Shown here in pieces: positions 1-5,986 of a stretch of DNA of 6,064 bases. Position 1 is the stretch's first letter. Each line of letters begins with the position of its first letter. The stretch comes from Rubrobacter sp. (GTDB taxonomy: Bacteria > Actinomycetota > Rubrobacteria > Rubrobacterales > Rubrobacteraceae). The translations under genes were made by a program, and so were the position numbers. Under the pieces are notes generated by a model. It did no database searches, had not been told where the DNA came from, and saw nothing but the letters and a program-made list of their open reading frames with translations. The stretch lies in assembly GCA_016781725.1 (NCBI GenBank), contig JADDPU010000331.1, forward strand, positions 1 through 6,064, read 5' to 3'.

Positions 1-1334
1 CAAGGTGCAAAGAGGCGTTCTACCTCGTCCACGGCGTCTTCGACGGTGAAGACTACCGCGTCGTCCCCGGACCTGAGCACCTCTTTGCCGGTGGGGATGA
101 TCACGTCCCCGTCGCGCAGAAGCGCCCCGACTATCGCGCCTGACGGGAACCCGACCTTCGAGAGGGGACGGCCCGCCACGCGGCAAGTCTCGGGGACCCT
201 GAGCTCGATCATCTCGGCCCCGCTCTCCAGCAGGGCGACGTCTATAACCTCGCCCTTCCGCACGAACCGCAAGATGGCCTCGGCGGCTAGCATCCGCGGG
301 GAGATCGTCAGGTCCACTCCCAGGGCATCGGCGAGCGGCGCGAACTCGCCCCGGCTCACGCCTGCGATAGTGGTGCGGGCCCCGAGCTGGCGGGCGTACA
401 TCGCGGCTAGCAGGTTCGCCCGGTCGTCGCCAGTGACCGCGACGAAGGCGTCGGTCCTGTCCACGCGCTCCTGAAGCAAAAAGTCCCTGGAGATGCCCTC
501 GTCGTGGAGGACGAACCCCCTGCGCAGCCGGGAGGCCACGTAGCGCGCCCGCGCCTCGTCCCTCTCTATCACCCGCACGGAGATGCCGACGCCTTCGAGG
601 GCCAGGGCCAGCCGCAGACCGATGCGGCCCCCCCCGTAGATCGTCACCTCCTTCACGGGGGCCGTATCGGTGGCCACGGCCTTAACCACCTCGGCGATGC
701 GCCGGCGCCCGCTGATGAGCAGCACGTGGTCGCGCAGCTCGAGGACGGTGTCGCCCCTCGGGACGAGCGCCTCGCCCCGCCTCACCACCCCGACTATGAG
801 GCTCTGGCCGGGGAGCCGTACGTCCTTAAGGGCGCGCCCCACGGCGGGGGAGCCCTCGTTCAGGATCACCTCGGCCACCTCTATGGTGTCCTCGGCGAAG
901 GTGTCCACGTTGATCGCCCCCGGTACCAGCAGGGCGGCCTTGATCTCCTCGGCCGCCATCTGCTCGGTGTGGATGGCGAAGTCAATGCCGAGCATGTCCT
1001 GCGCGAACGGCTCCTGCGGGTCGTAGTAGTCCGGGTTGTGGATGCGCGCCACCGTGCGCGGCACCCCCCTGGCCTTGGCGCTCAGACACGCTATGATATT
1101 AGTCTCGTCGGAGCTGCTGGCCGCTATGAGCAGGTCGGACTCTTTGATCCCGGCGTCCATCAGAAGCCTGGGGCTCGCCCCGTTCCCCTGCATCACCAGG
1201 GCGTCGAGCTGTTCGGAAGCCCGCTCCACGAGCGTCTCGTTCTGCTCGACCAGCACGACGTCGTGGCCCTCCTCCGAGAGCATCCGCGCCGTATTCAAAC
1301 CTACCTCTCCGGCCCCTATGATCACCGTCCGCAT
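1..1334 (-). CDS. trkA: TrkA, tandem-RCK potassium uptake regulator (3' end cut by window edge)
   Basis: This is a cytosolic peripheral subunit that gates a Trk/Ktr K+ channel by binding nucleotides. 444 codons are readable from ATG at 1334 to the window edge with no stop. E. coli TrkA has 458 residues, and the sequence ends in VERLFAP, which looks like the C-terminal end of the family, so only a few residues should be missing. It has two copies of an RCK_N plus RCK_C module. The first Rossmann fold begins with GAGEVG (residues 7-12) and has Glu30 at the end of strand 2. The first RCK_C spans about 140-220. The second Rossmann motif is GGGRIG (234-239) with Glu257, and the second RCK_C spans about 360-440. 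An acidic residue at the end of strand 2 fits NAD(H) binding. The start lies 13 nt after the upstream RCK gene stop, with a weak AAGGG site 8 nt before ATG, so it is probably the last or next-to-last gene of the K+ operon. The second-fold segment VLHDEG (275-280) departs from the usual GD-type motif after strand 3. Confidence 0.93.
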   Translation of the reverse strand, partial: MRTVIIGAGEVGLNTARMLSEEGHDVVLVEQNETLVERASEQLDALVMQGNGASPRLLMDAGIKESDLLIAASSSDETNIIACLSAKARGVPRTVARIHNPDYYDPQEPFAQDMLGIDFAIHTEQMAAEEIKAALLVPGAINVDTFAEDTIEVAEVILNEGSPAVGRALKDVRLPGQSLIVGVVRRGEALVPRGDTVLELRDHVLLISGRRRIAEVVKAVATDTAPVKEVTIYGGGRIGLRLALALEGVGISVRVIERDEARARYVASRLRRGFVLHDEGISRDFLLQERVDRTDAFVAVTGDDRANLLAAMYARQLGARTTIAGVSRGEFAPLADALGVDLTISPRMLAAEAILRFVRKGEVIDVALLESGAEMIELRVPETCRVAGRPLSKVGFPSGAIVGALLRDGDVIIPTGKEVLRSGDDAVVFTVEDAVDEVERLFAP

Positions 1335-1347
1335 CGCTCGCGCCCTT

Positions 1348-2019
1348 CTATCGGTCCTTGGGTTGGACGAGTTGGGACCTATCGAGGTCCTTCTTGTTTC
1401 CCGCGACCACGATGACGTCCCCTTCGCGCAAGGTAGAGTCGCCGGTCGGTATGGTTCCGGGGGATCCCTTGGGTTTGAGGGCGAGCACCGTCAACCCGCT
1501 CTTGCGGGAGAGCTGCAGCTCGGCCAGGCTCTTGTCGATCCACTCCTCGGGGACCTCGGCCTCGATCATGGCCTCGTCCCCCCCGAGGTCCACGTAGTCG
1601 AGGACTACTGGGGAGGCCATGGTCCGGGCGAGCTGCTCCCCCATGTCCCGCTCGGGCTCGATTATCCGGTCGGCGCCGATCCTCTCGAGGACCCTGGCGT
1701 GCAGGCTGCTAATCGCCCGCGTCACGACGAACGGCACCCCGAGCTCCTTGAGGTTGGCCGTCGCGAGGATCCCGGCCTCCATGCTCTCCCCGATGACGAC
1801 AGCCGCCGCGTCGAACTGCCCGACGTTGAGGTCCCTGAGGACGTCCTCGTCTGTGGCGTCCGCCGCAACCAGGTGGGCGTTCGGGAAATCCCTAGCCAAA
1901 TCCTGGATGAGCTCCTCGTCGAGGTCCATGCCCATCACGTCGTATCCTAAGGACTCCAGCGTGGAGATCATGGCCGTCCCCAATCGACCGAGCCCGATTA
2001 TCACGAACTGCCGGCTCAT
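1348..2019 (-). CDS. ktrA: KtrA/TrkA-type single-RCK potassium channel regulator
   Basis: This is a cytosolic gating ring subunit for the adjacent K+ channel. The protein has 223 residues, the normal size for KtrA (about 220). The N-terminal RCK_N Rossmann domain covers about residues 3-125, with the dinucleotide motif GLGRLG at 9-14 and Asp32 at the end of strand 2. The RCK_C (TrkA_C) domain covers about 135-215 and contains the typical LREGDVIVVAG stretch near 197-207. KtrA proteins form octameric rings that respond to ATP/ADP or NAD(H), and many bind c-di-AMP in RCK_C; this is family knowledge and not visible here. The ATG overlaps the stop of the channel gene in an ATGA, and GAGGAG (2031-2036) lies 11 nt upstream inside that gene, so the two are translationally coupled. 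I use the symbol ktrA for the single-module architecture; annotators may call it trkA. Confidence 0.93.
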   Translation of the reverse strand: MSRQFVIIGLGRLGTAMISTLESLGYDVMGMDLDEELIQDLARDFPNAHLVAADATDEDVLRDLNVGQFDAAAVVIGESMEAGILATANLKELGVPFVVTRAISSLHARVLERIGADRIIEPERDMGEQLARTMASPVVLDYVDLGGDEAMIEAEVPEEWIDKSLAELQLSRKSGLTVLALKPKGSPGTIPTGDSTLREGDVIVVAGNKKDLDRSQLVQPKDR

Positions 2020-3341
2020 CCTATCGCTATCTCCTCTTCGGGGTAGCTGTAGCGCCTGGGCTTGTCGCGCTCGCTCAAAGCCACGGCTAACGTTATGGGC
2101 CCAACCCTGCCCGCGAACATCACGAGCGCAAGAAGGATTTTACCGAAAGGGCCGAGCTCCGTGGCGAGCCCGTAACCGGGACCCAAAGAGAGCCCGACCG
2201 TCCCGAAGGCCGAGGTGATCTCGAAGAGCGACGTGAGCAAGGACACCTCGGCGGAGATCATCAGCGCCAGGGCCGCACCGACGACGAGCAGCGTCGAGAG
2301 GGTCATCACCGTCACGCTCTTGGCGATGAGCGAGCGCGGTATCCTGCGGCCGAAGGCCGAGATATCCTCGTGCCCTCGGACTTGGGACAACAGGATTAGA
2401 AAGAGCAGGGCCACGGTCGTCACCTTGATGCCTCCCCCGGTGGAGACGGGGGCCGTGCCTATGAACATCAGCGCCATCTGCACCATAAGGGTGGGGTCGT
2501 GCATCTCTGAATACGTCACGGTCGCGAACCCGGCCGTCCTCGGCGACACCCCTTGAAAGAGGGACATGAGGACCTTGGTCCCGAGGGGCTCGCCACCCAG
2601 AGTACGGGGGTTGGTCCACTCCAGGAGCGCTACGCTCAACACCCCAACCACCAGCAGGACGGCGCTGGTTATCAGCACCAGCTTGGACTGGAGGGTTAGG
2701 CGCCGGACCCGCCGGTAGTAGTAGAGGTTCACCAGCACCGGGAACCCGAGGCCGCCGGCGATGATCAGGTAGATCAGCGTCAGGTTCACTGTCCAGTCGC
2801 CCGCGTAGGTGGCCATGCCCCCCTCGAATATGTCGAACCCCGCGTTGCAGAACGCGGCTATCGAGTGAAAGAGCCCGAGCCCGAGAGAGCCGACGCCGTG
2901 ACCCGCGACGGCGAACCGAACCGTGAGGATCACCACCCCGACGGCCTCCACGAGGATGGTGATCAGGGCTACCTGGCCGACCAGGCGCAGGACGTTCCGC
3001 GGGGAGTCGGGGCTGGCGAGCTCTTCGCGCACGACCAGGAGATCCCGGAACCCCATGCGGCGGCCGATCAGGAGCGCGCCCACCGTGGCCAGGGTCATGA
3101 TCCCAAGCCCCCCGAGCTGGATGAGCCCGGCGAGGATCGCCTGACCTAAGGGCGTAAAGTCCTCGGCGGGGACCACGGCCTGAAGGCCTGTCACCGTCAC
3201 CGCGCTGACCGACTCGAAGAAGGCGTCCATCCAGGAGATCCCGTTGTTCGCCGCGGGTATCTTCAGCAGTAACGTCCCGATCAGGACGAGCGCGGCGAAG
3301 GCGAGGACTATGAGCCTGGGAGCCGAGAGCCTGGGAAACAC
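2016..3341 (-). CDS. ktrB: KtrB/TrkH-family potassium channel subunit
   Basis: This is an integral membrane K+-translocating subunit of the SKT superfamily (441 residues; B. subtilis KtrB is about 445, E. coli TrkH 483). Four M1-P-M2 repeats can be followed, each with the filter glycine: TVTGL (Gly52), NAGFD (Gly168), TAGFA (Gly271) and TVGLS (Gly383). The gating loop in the third M2 helix reads STGGGIKVTT (300-309), and the late conserved GRVGP motif is at 411-415. The first membrane helix starts at about residue 7, so the extra N-terminal helices of E. coli TrkH are absent; this favours the KtrB design. Approximate helices are 7-28, 64-92, 120-146, 184-208, 219-241, 286-319, 340-364 and 401-424. 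The start is GTG, supported by GAGGT (3353-3357) 11 nt upstream. It is first in a tight cluster with two RCK genes. Ktr systems are often Na+-dependent; the sequence does not decide this. Confidence 0.95.
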   Translation of the reverse strand: MFPRLSAPRLIVLAFAALVLIGTLLLKIPAANNGISWMDAFFESVSAVTVTGLQAVVPAEDFTPLGQAILAGLIQLGGLGIMTLATVGALLIGRRMGFRDLLVVREELASPDSPRNVLRLVGQVALITILVEAVGVVILTVRFAVAGHGVGSLGLGLFHSIAAFCNAGFDIFEGGMATYAGDWTVNLTLIYLIIAGGLGFPVLVNLYYYRRVRRLTLQSKLVLITSAVLLVVGVLSVALLEWTNPRTLGGEPLGTKVLMSLFQGVSPRTAGFATVTYSEMHDPTLMVQMALMFIGTAPVSTGGGIKVTTVALLFLILLSQVRGHEDISAFGRRIPRSLIAKSVTVMTLSTLLVVGAALALMISAEVSLLTSLFEITSAFGTVGLSLGPGYGLATELGPFGKILLALVMFAGRVGPITLAVALSERDKPRRYSYPEEEIAIG

Positions 3342-3352
3342 TGCGGTATGGT

Positions 3353-3357
3353 ACCTC
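3353..3357 (-). promoter_or_regulatory. Ribosome binding site of the K+ channel gene
   Basis: GAGGT on the minus strand lies 11 nt before the GTG at 3341. It supports the GTG start, because no ATG with a comparable site lies nearby in frame. Confidence 0.6.
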
Positions 3358-3358
3358 A

Positions 3359-3397
3359 GTGATTGCTAGCTCGGTAAGGCCAAGGTCCGGTAATCAC
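3359..3397 (-). promoter_or_regulatory. Possible leader hairpin just upstream of the channel gene RBS
   Basis: GTGATT on the minus strand (complement of 3392-3397) and AATCAC (complement of 3359-3364) form a 6-bp inverted repeat around a 27-nt interior. The stem can be extended by a few wobble pairs. It ends 1 nt before the GAGGT region (3353-3357) of the channel gene. This position could affect translation, but the stem is short and could be chance. No homologue is claimed. Confidence 0.25.
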
Positions 3398-3402
3398 GAA
3401 GG

Positions 3403-3431
3403 CCCCGGCGAGCTCGGCTTCGGCCCCGGGG
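3403..3431 (-). terminator. Possible GC-rich hairpin between the small gene and the K+ cluster
   Basis: The outer stem CCCCGG/CCGGGG (3403-3408 with 3426-3431) encloses an inner GGC-GCC stem with a four-base loop (3416-3425). A 7-nt bulge sits on one side. On the minus strand the structure follows the small membrane ORF by about 77 nt and precedes the channel gene. There is no U-tract after it, so it is not a classical intrinsic terminator. It could be a weak or factor-assisted terminator, or part of a structured leader. Confidence 0.25.
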
Positions 3432-3507
3432 TAACGGTGGCGGATGCCCATGCGGGTCCCTTCGAGGCGGTGGCGTATCCCATGGCGCGTTCGGCTGCAG
3501 GTAATGA

Positions 3508-3684
3508 TCAGCCGGCAGAATACACAAGCCATAAGAAGAGGACGAACACCGCGGCCACCCCGAGCATGAACAGGCCAGCTACCAGCAGGAAGCCCTTATC
3601 GGTCCCCGCGCTCCCCGAACGCCTCGACGAACTCCGCGTGCGACGCCTGTGCCTGCGGCTGCCTGGCGTCCAACGTTTGTACAA
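3508..3684 (-). CDS. Small single-pass membrane protein, frame of first half uncertain
   Basis: I do not recognise this protein. From TTG at 3684 an uninterrupted frame of 58 codons ends in TGA at 3508. Residues 1-30 are very rich in Arg and Ser (for example RRHRRR). Residues 31-55 are a clear hydrophobic membrane segment (GFLLVAGLFMLGVAAVFV and onward), followed by a three-residue tail, SAG. A strong GGGGAGGGG site (3692-3700) lies 7 nt before the TTG, and the gap from the sucD stop is 18 nt, so it is likely co-transcribed with sucCD. The basic N-terminus predicts a cytosolic N-terminus. A caution applies: in codons 1-30 GC is 13/30, 24/30 and 23/30 at positions 1, 2 and 3, which is unlike a high-GC gene, while a neighbouring frame ending at the TAA of 3596-3598 shows the normal pattern. 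One extra G in the run at 3604-3607 would explain this. The membrane half is convincing and the N-terminal half is not. Confidence 0.55.
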   Translation of the reverse strand: MYKRWTPGSRRHRRRTRSSSRRSGSAGTDKGFLLVAGLFMLGVAAVFVLFLWLVYSAG

Positions 3685-3691
3685 GACGAGG

Positions 3692-3700
3692 CCCCTCCCC
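3692..3700 (-). promoter_or_regulatory. Ribosome binding site behind sucD
   Basis: GGGGAGGGG on the minus strand begins 2 nt after the sucD stop codon and lies 7 nt before TTG 3684. It is the main evidence that a separate small gene is translated after sucD. The alternative TTG at 3673, in the other frame, would have a spacing of 18 nt, which is too long. Confidence 0.55.
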
Positions 3701-3702
3701 GC

Positions 3703-4581
3703 TTACGACGATTCGCCCAGCGCCTCGGCGACGAGCTCGGCGACCTCCGAGGGGTTCGTCGCAGCCCGGATGCCGGCGGCGCGCAACGCCTCGCTCTTGG
3801 CCTCGGCCGTGCTCTCGCCGCCTGAGACAATAGCGCCGGCGTGGCCCATAGTCTTGCCCTCGGGGGCCGTGAAGCCGGCGATGTAAGCGACGACGGGGGT
3901 TTGCATCTCGGAGCGGACGTACTCGGCTGCGAGCTGCTCGGCGTTGCCCCCGATCTCGCCGATCATCACCGCGCACTCGGTCTCGGGGTCGGCCTCGAAC
4001 TTGCTCAAGATCTCGATAAAGTCAGTCCCGATTATGGGGTCGCCCCCGATGCCGACGGCCGTGCTCTGGCCTATACCCCTCTGGGTGAGCTCGTTGACGA
4101 TCTGGTACGTGAGCGTCCCGCTGCGGCTCACTACCCCGACGTTGCCGGGCGCGAAGATGTCGCGCGGCATGATGGAGACGTTGGCCTTCTCCGGCGAGAG
4201 GACCCCTGGGCAGTTCGGCCCGATCAGGGTCGCTTCCTTTATACGAAGGTAGTCGGTCACCCGCATCATGTCGTGGACCGGGATGCCCTCGGTTATGCAG
4301 CACACCGTGCTCATTCCGGCGTCCAGCGACTCGAAGATCGCGTCGGCAGCGAAGGGTGGGGGGACGAAGATCACGCTGGCGTTCGCCCCGGTCTCGTTGG
4401 TTGCCTGCTCGACCGTGTTGAAGACCGGCACGCCCTCGTACTCTTGGCCGCCCTTGCCCGGGGTGACGCCCGCCACCACGTTCGTGCCGCTCTCCTTCAT
4501 CCTCTGGGTGTGGAAGGCGCCCTCCCTGCCGGTTATCCCCTGGACCAGGAGCCGGGTCTCGTTGTCTACGAGTATCGCCAT
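3703..4581 (-). CDS. sucD: Succinyl-CoA synthetase (succinate-CoA ligase) alpha subunit
   Basis: This subunit binds CoA and carries the phospho-histidine of succinyl-CoA synthetase, a cytosolic TCA-cycle enzyme that converts succinyl-CoA, NDP and phosphate to succinate, NTP and CoA. The 292 residues match the usual length of about 290. The N-terminal CoA-binding Rossmann domain shows GITGREGAFHTQRM (15-28) and ends near GPNCPG (121-126). The ligase domain has IGEIGG (207-212), whose Glu209 corresponds to the glutamate that contacts the active-site histidine, and MGHAGAIVSGG (245-255), in which His247 is the phosphorylated residue (His246 in E. coli). All key residues are present. The ATG is 3 nt after the sucC stop, and GGAGG lies 10 nt upstream inside sucC, so the two subunits are co-translated. 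The stop is TAA. Confidence 0.98.
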   Translation of the reverse strand: MAILVDNETRLLVQGITGREGAFHTQRMKESGTNVVAGVTPGKGGQEYEGVPVFNTVEQATNETGANASVIFVPPPFAADAIFESLDAGMSTVCCITEGIPVHDMMRVTDYLRIKEATLIGPNCPGVLSPEKANVSIMPRDIFAPGNVGVVSRSGTLTYQIVNELTQRGIGQSTAVGIGGDPIIGTDFIEILSKFEADPETECAVMIGEIGGNAEQLAAEYVRSEMQTPVVAYIAGFTAPEGKTMGHAGAIVSGGESTAEAKSEALRAAGIRAATNPSEVAELVAEALGESS

Positions 4582-4584
4582 GCG

Positions 4585-5736
4585 CTACCGTCCTCCGTCC
4601 CTGGCGAGCTCTACCGCCCTGCGGGCCGCGTCGAGCATCGTCTCCTCTGTGACTACGTTCTCCGGGGTGTTCTCGGCGAGGATCCTGCGCCCCTCCTCGG
4701 CGTTGGTCCCGTCGAGCCTTACGACTATGGGGAGCGTGATCCCGGTCCGCTCTATCGCCGTGAGGAGGCCCCGGGCCACCTCGTCGCCGCGCGTTATCCC
4801 CCCGAAGATGTTGAAGAGCACGCTCTGCACCTGCTCGTTGGAGGTCACGATGTCGAGGGCCGTCGAGATCTGCTCGGCGTCAGCCCCGCCGCCCACGTCG
4901 CAGAAGTTGGCGGGCTCGCCGCCGGCCTGGGCCACCACGTCGAGCGTGCTCATCACGAGCCCGGCGCCGTTGCCGAGGATGCCCACGTTGCCGTCGAGCT
5001 TGACGTACTGCAGGCCTACCTCGAGCGCCCGCTGCTCCTGCGGGTCGGCGGCCTCCACGTCGTGCAAAGCGGCGATCTCCTGGTGGCGGTAGAGGCTCGA
5101 GTTGTCCACGGTGACCTTGGCGTCGAGCGTGAGCACGCGCCCGTCTTTGGTGACAACCAGCGGGTTGATCTCGACCAGGCTCGCGTCGAGGTCCTTGAAC
5201 GCTTCGTACAGGTGCGTGAGCGTTCGCCCCACACCCTTCGCGGCCGCCCCTTCGAGCCCGGCGGCGAAGACGATCTCGCGCACCTGGTAGGGGAGGAGGC
5301 CGACGAGCGGGTCGACGTGCAGCCGCACGATGGCCTCGGGCTTGGTCTCGGCGACCTCCTCGATGTCGACGCCCCCCTCGGTGGAGAACAGGATCAGGGG
5401 CTGTTTGGCGGAACGGTCCACAGTGATCGAGAGGTAGAACTCCCGGTCTATCTCGGCCCCGCCCTCGACGTAGACGCGCCGTACAGTGTGCCCCCGGATG
5501 TCCATGCCGAGGATCCGCCCGGCCGCCTCCTCGGCCTCGCCCGGGCTGCTAACCACCTTGATGCCGCCGGCCTTGCCGCGTCCGCCGGTGAGGACCTGGG
5601 CCTTGATCGCGACCGTTCCCCCGAGCGTCTCCGCCGCCCTTCTGGCCTCCTCCGGCGTTCCGGCGACGACTCCGGGGAGCGTCTCGAGGCCGTAATGCCT
5701 TAACAACTCCTTGCCTTGATATTCGTAGAGATCCAA
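4585..5736 (-). CDS. sucC: Succinyl-CoA synthetase (ADP/GDP-forming) beta subunit
   Basis: This is the nucleotide-binding subunit partner of SucD, with an ATP-grasp fold. It has 383 residues (E. coli 388). The ATP-grasp domain holds Lys45 in IKAQVLTGGRGKAGG (44-58), EINPL (189-193) and the Mg2+ ligand Asp205 in TLDAK. The C-terminal ligase domain has GNGAGL (255-260), GGEPANF (272-278) and NIFGGITRGDEVARG (309-323), which form the contact with the alpha subunit. The start is TTG, not ATG: MDLYEYQGKELL aligns with the family N-terminus (MNLHEYQAKQL in E. coli), and a GGGAGGGAG site (5745-5753) lies 8 nt upstream. The sequence does not settle ATP versus GTP preference. It is the first gene of the minus-strand group, with its own promoter candidate. 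Confidence 0.98.
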   Translation of the reverse strand: MDLYEYQGKELLRHYGLETLPGVVAGTPEEARRAAETLGGTVAIKAQVLTGGRGKAGGIKVVSSPGEAEEAAGRILGMDIRGHTVRRVYVEGGAEIDREFYLSITVDRSAKQPLILFSTEGGVDIEEVAETKPEAIVRLHVDPLVGLLPYQVREIVFAAGLEGAAAKGVGRTLTHLYEAFKDLDASLVEINPLVVTKDGRVLTLDAKVTVDNSSLYRHQEIAALHDVEAADPQEQRALEVGLQYVKLDGNVGILGNGAGLVMSTLDVVAQAGGEPANFCDVGGGADAEQISTALDIVTSNEQVQSVLFNIFGGITRGDEVARGLLTAIERTGITLPIVVRLDGTNAEEGRRILAENTPENVVTEETMLDAARRAVELARDGGR

Positions 5737-5744
5737 GCGAACGA

Positions 5745-5753
5745 CTCCCTCCC
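5745..5753 (-). promoter_or_regulatory. Ribosome binding site that supports the TTG start of sucC
   Basis: GGGAGGGAG on the minus strand lies 8 nt before TTG 5736. With the conserved N-terminal protein sequence it fixes the unusual start codon. Confidence 0.75.
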
Positions 5754-5774
5754 AGCCCGTAACGACGGTTGGTA

Positions 5775-5780
5775 ATTATA
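5775..5780 (-). promoter_or_regulatory. Candidate -10 box of the sucCD promoter
   Basis: A perfect TATAAT on the minus strand stands out in a GC-rich region, 38 nt upstream of the sucC start. This would give a leader of about 30 nt that includes the RBS. The hexamer 17 nt further upstream (CGGTAC) does not resemble TTGACA, and there is no exact TGn extension. The promoter is therefore assigned on the -10 box and its position alone. Confidence 0.5.
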
Positions 5781-5919
5781 CAGAGCCTCCCCCCGCCGTA
5801 CCGCCCGGACAGCCGCCTCGCAAGGGCCGCGTCGCGGGGCTGGTCGGCGAGGTGCCCGGACTATCGCCGGCACCTGCCCTCGCCGCTCCTCTTGCTGTAG
5901 AGATCGACTATGACGAAGC

Positions 5920-5949
5920 TTGCTCCGATCCACGGGCCTACGCTACAGT
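5920..5949 (+). promoter_or_regulatory. Weak promoter candidate for the divergent plus-strand gene
   Basis: TTGCTC (5920-5925) and TACAGT (5944-5949) are separated by 18 nt and match the housekeeping consensus at 3/6 and 4/6 positions. Transcription would start about 30 nt before the GTG at 5987. This is a weak match chosen for its position. Confidence 0.22.
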
Positions 5950-5972
5950 GCGCGAGAGGGTTGGGAAAGAGG

Positions 5973-5979
5973 AAGGAGG
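5973..5979 (+). promoter_or_regulatory. Ribosome binding site of the plus-strand gene
   Basis: AAGGAGG lies 7 nt before GTG 5987 (10 nt before a second GTG at 5990) and is a near-perfect Shine-Dalgarno sequence. It is the main reason for calling a gene start here. Confidence 0.6.
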
Positions 5980-5986
5980 GGAGCTC

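Noticed and set aside
504..1950. Long plus-strand frames opposite trkA and ktrA (504-1415 and 1036-1950)
   Set aside because: They are mirror frames of well-supported minus-strand genes. They have no convincing start sites and show no protein family features.
3395..3484. A 29-codon minus-strand ORF in the gap before the channel gene
   Set aside because: It starts with ATG at 3484 but is a low-complexity Pro/Ser/Ala sequence with no clear RBS, so chance is sufficient.
3342..3507. A c-di-AMP (ydaO) riboswitch before the channel gene
   Set aside because: The location is right for the class, but I could not find the conserved core by eye. It is kept only as a test to run.
3596..3976. A 126-codon minus-strand frame running through the end of sucD
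   Set aside because: The part inside sucD is an Arg-rich shadow. Only its last codons, after sucD, look coding, and these are discussed with the small membrane ORF.
3841..5703. A 620-codon open frame on the plus strand opposite sucC and sucD
   Set aside because: It is antisense to two genes with complete family motifs. Long antisense frames are expected in GC-rich coding DNA, and its product is a His/Gly/Asp-rich sequence without recognisable domains.
5700..5933. A 77-codon minus-strand frame overlapping the sucC start
   Set aside because: It is Arg-rich, covers the suc promoter and RBS, overlaps sucC in another frame and has no own RBS support. It is most likely spurious.
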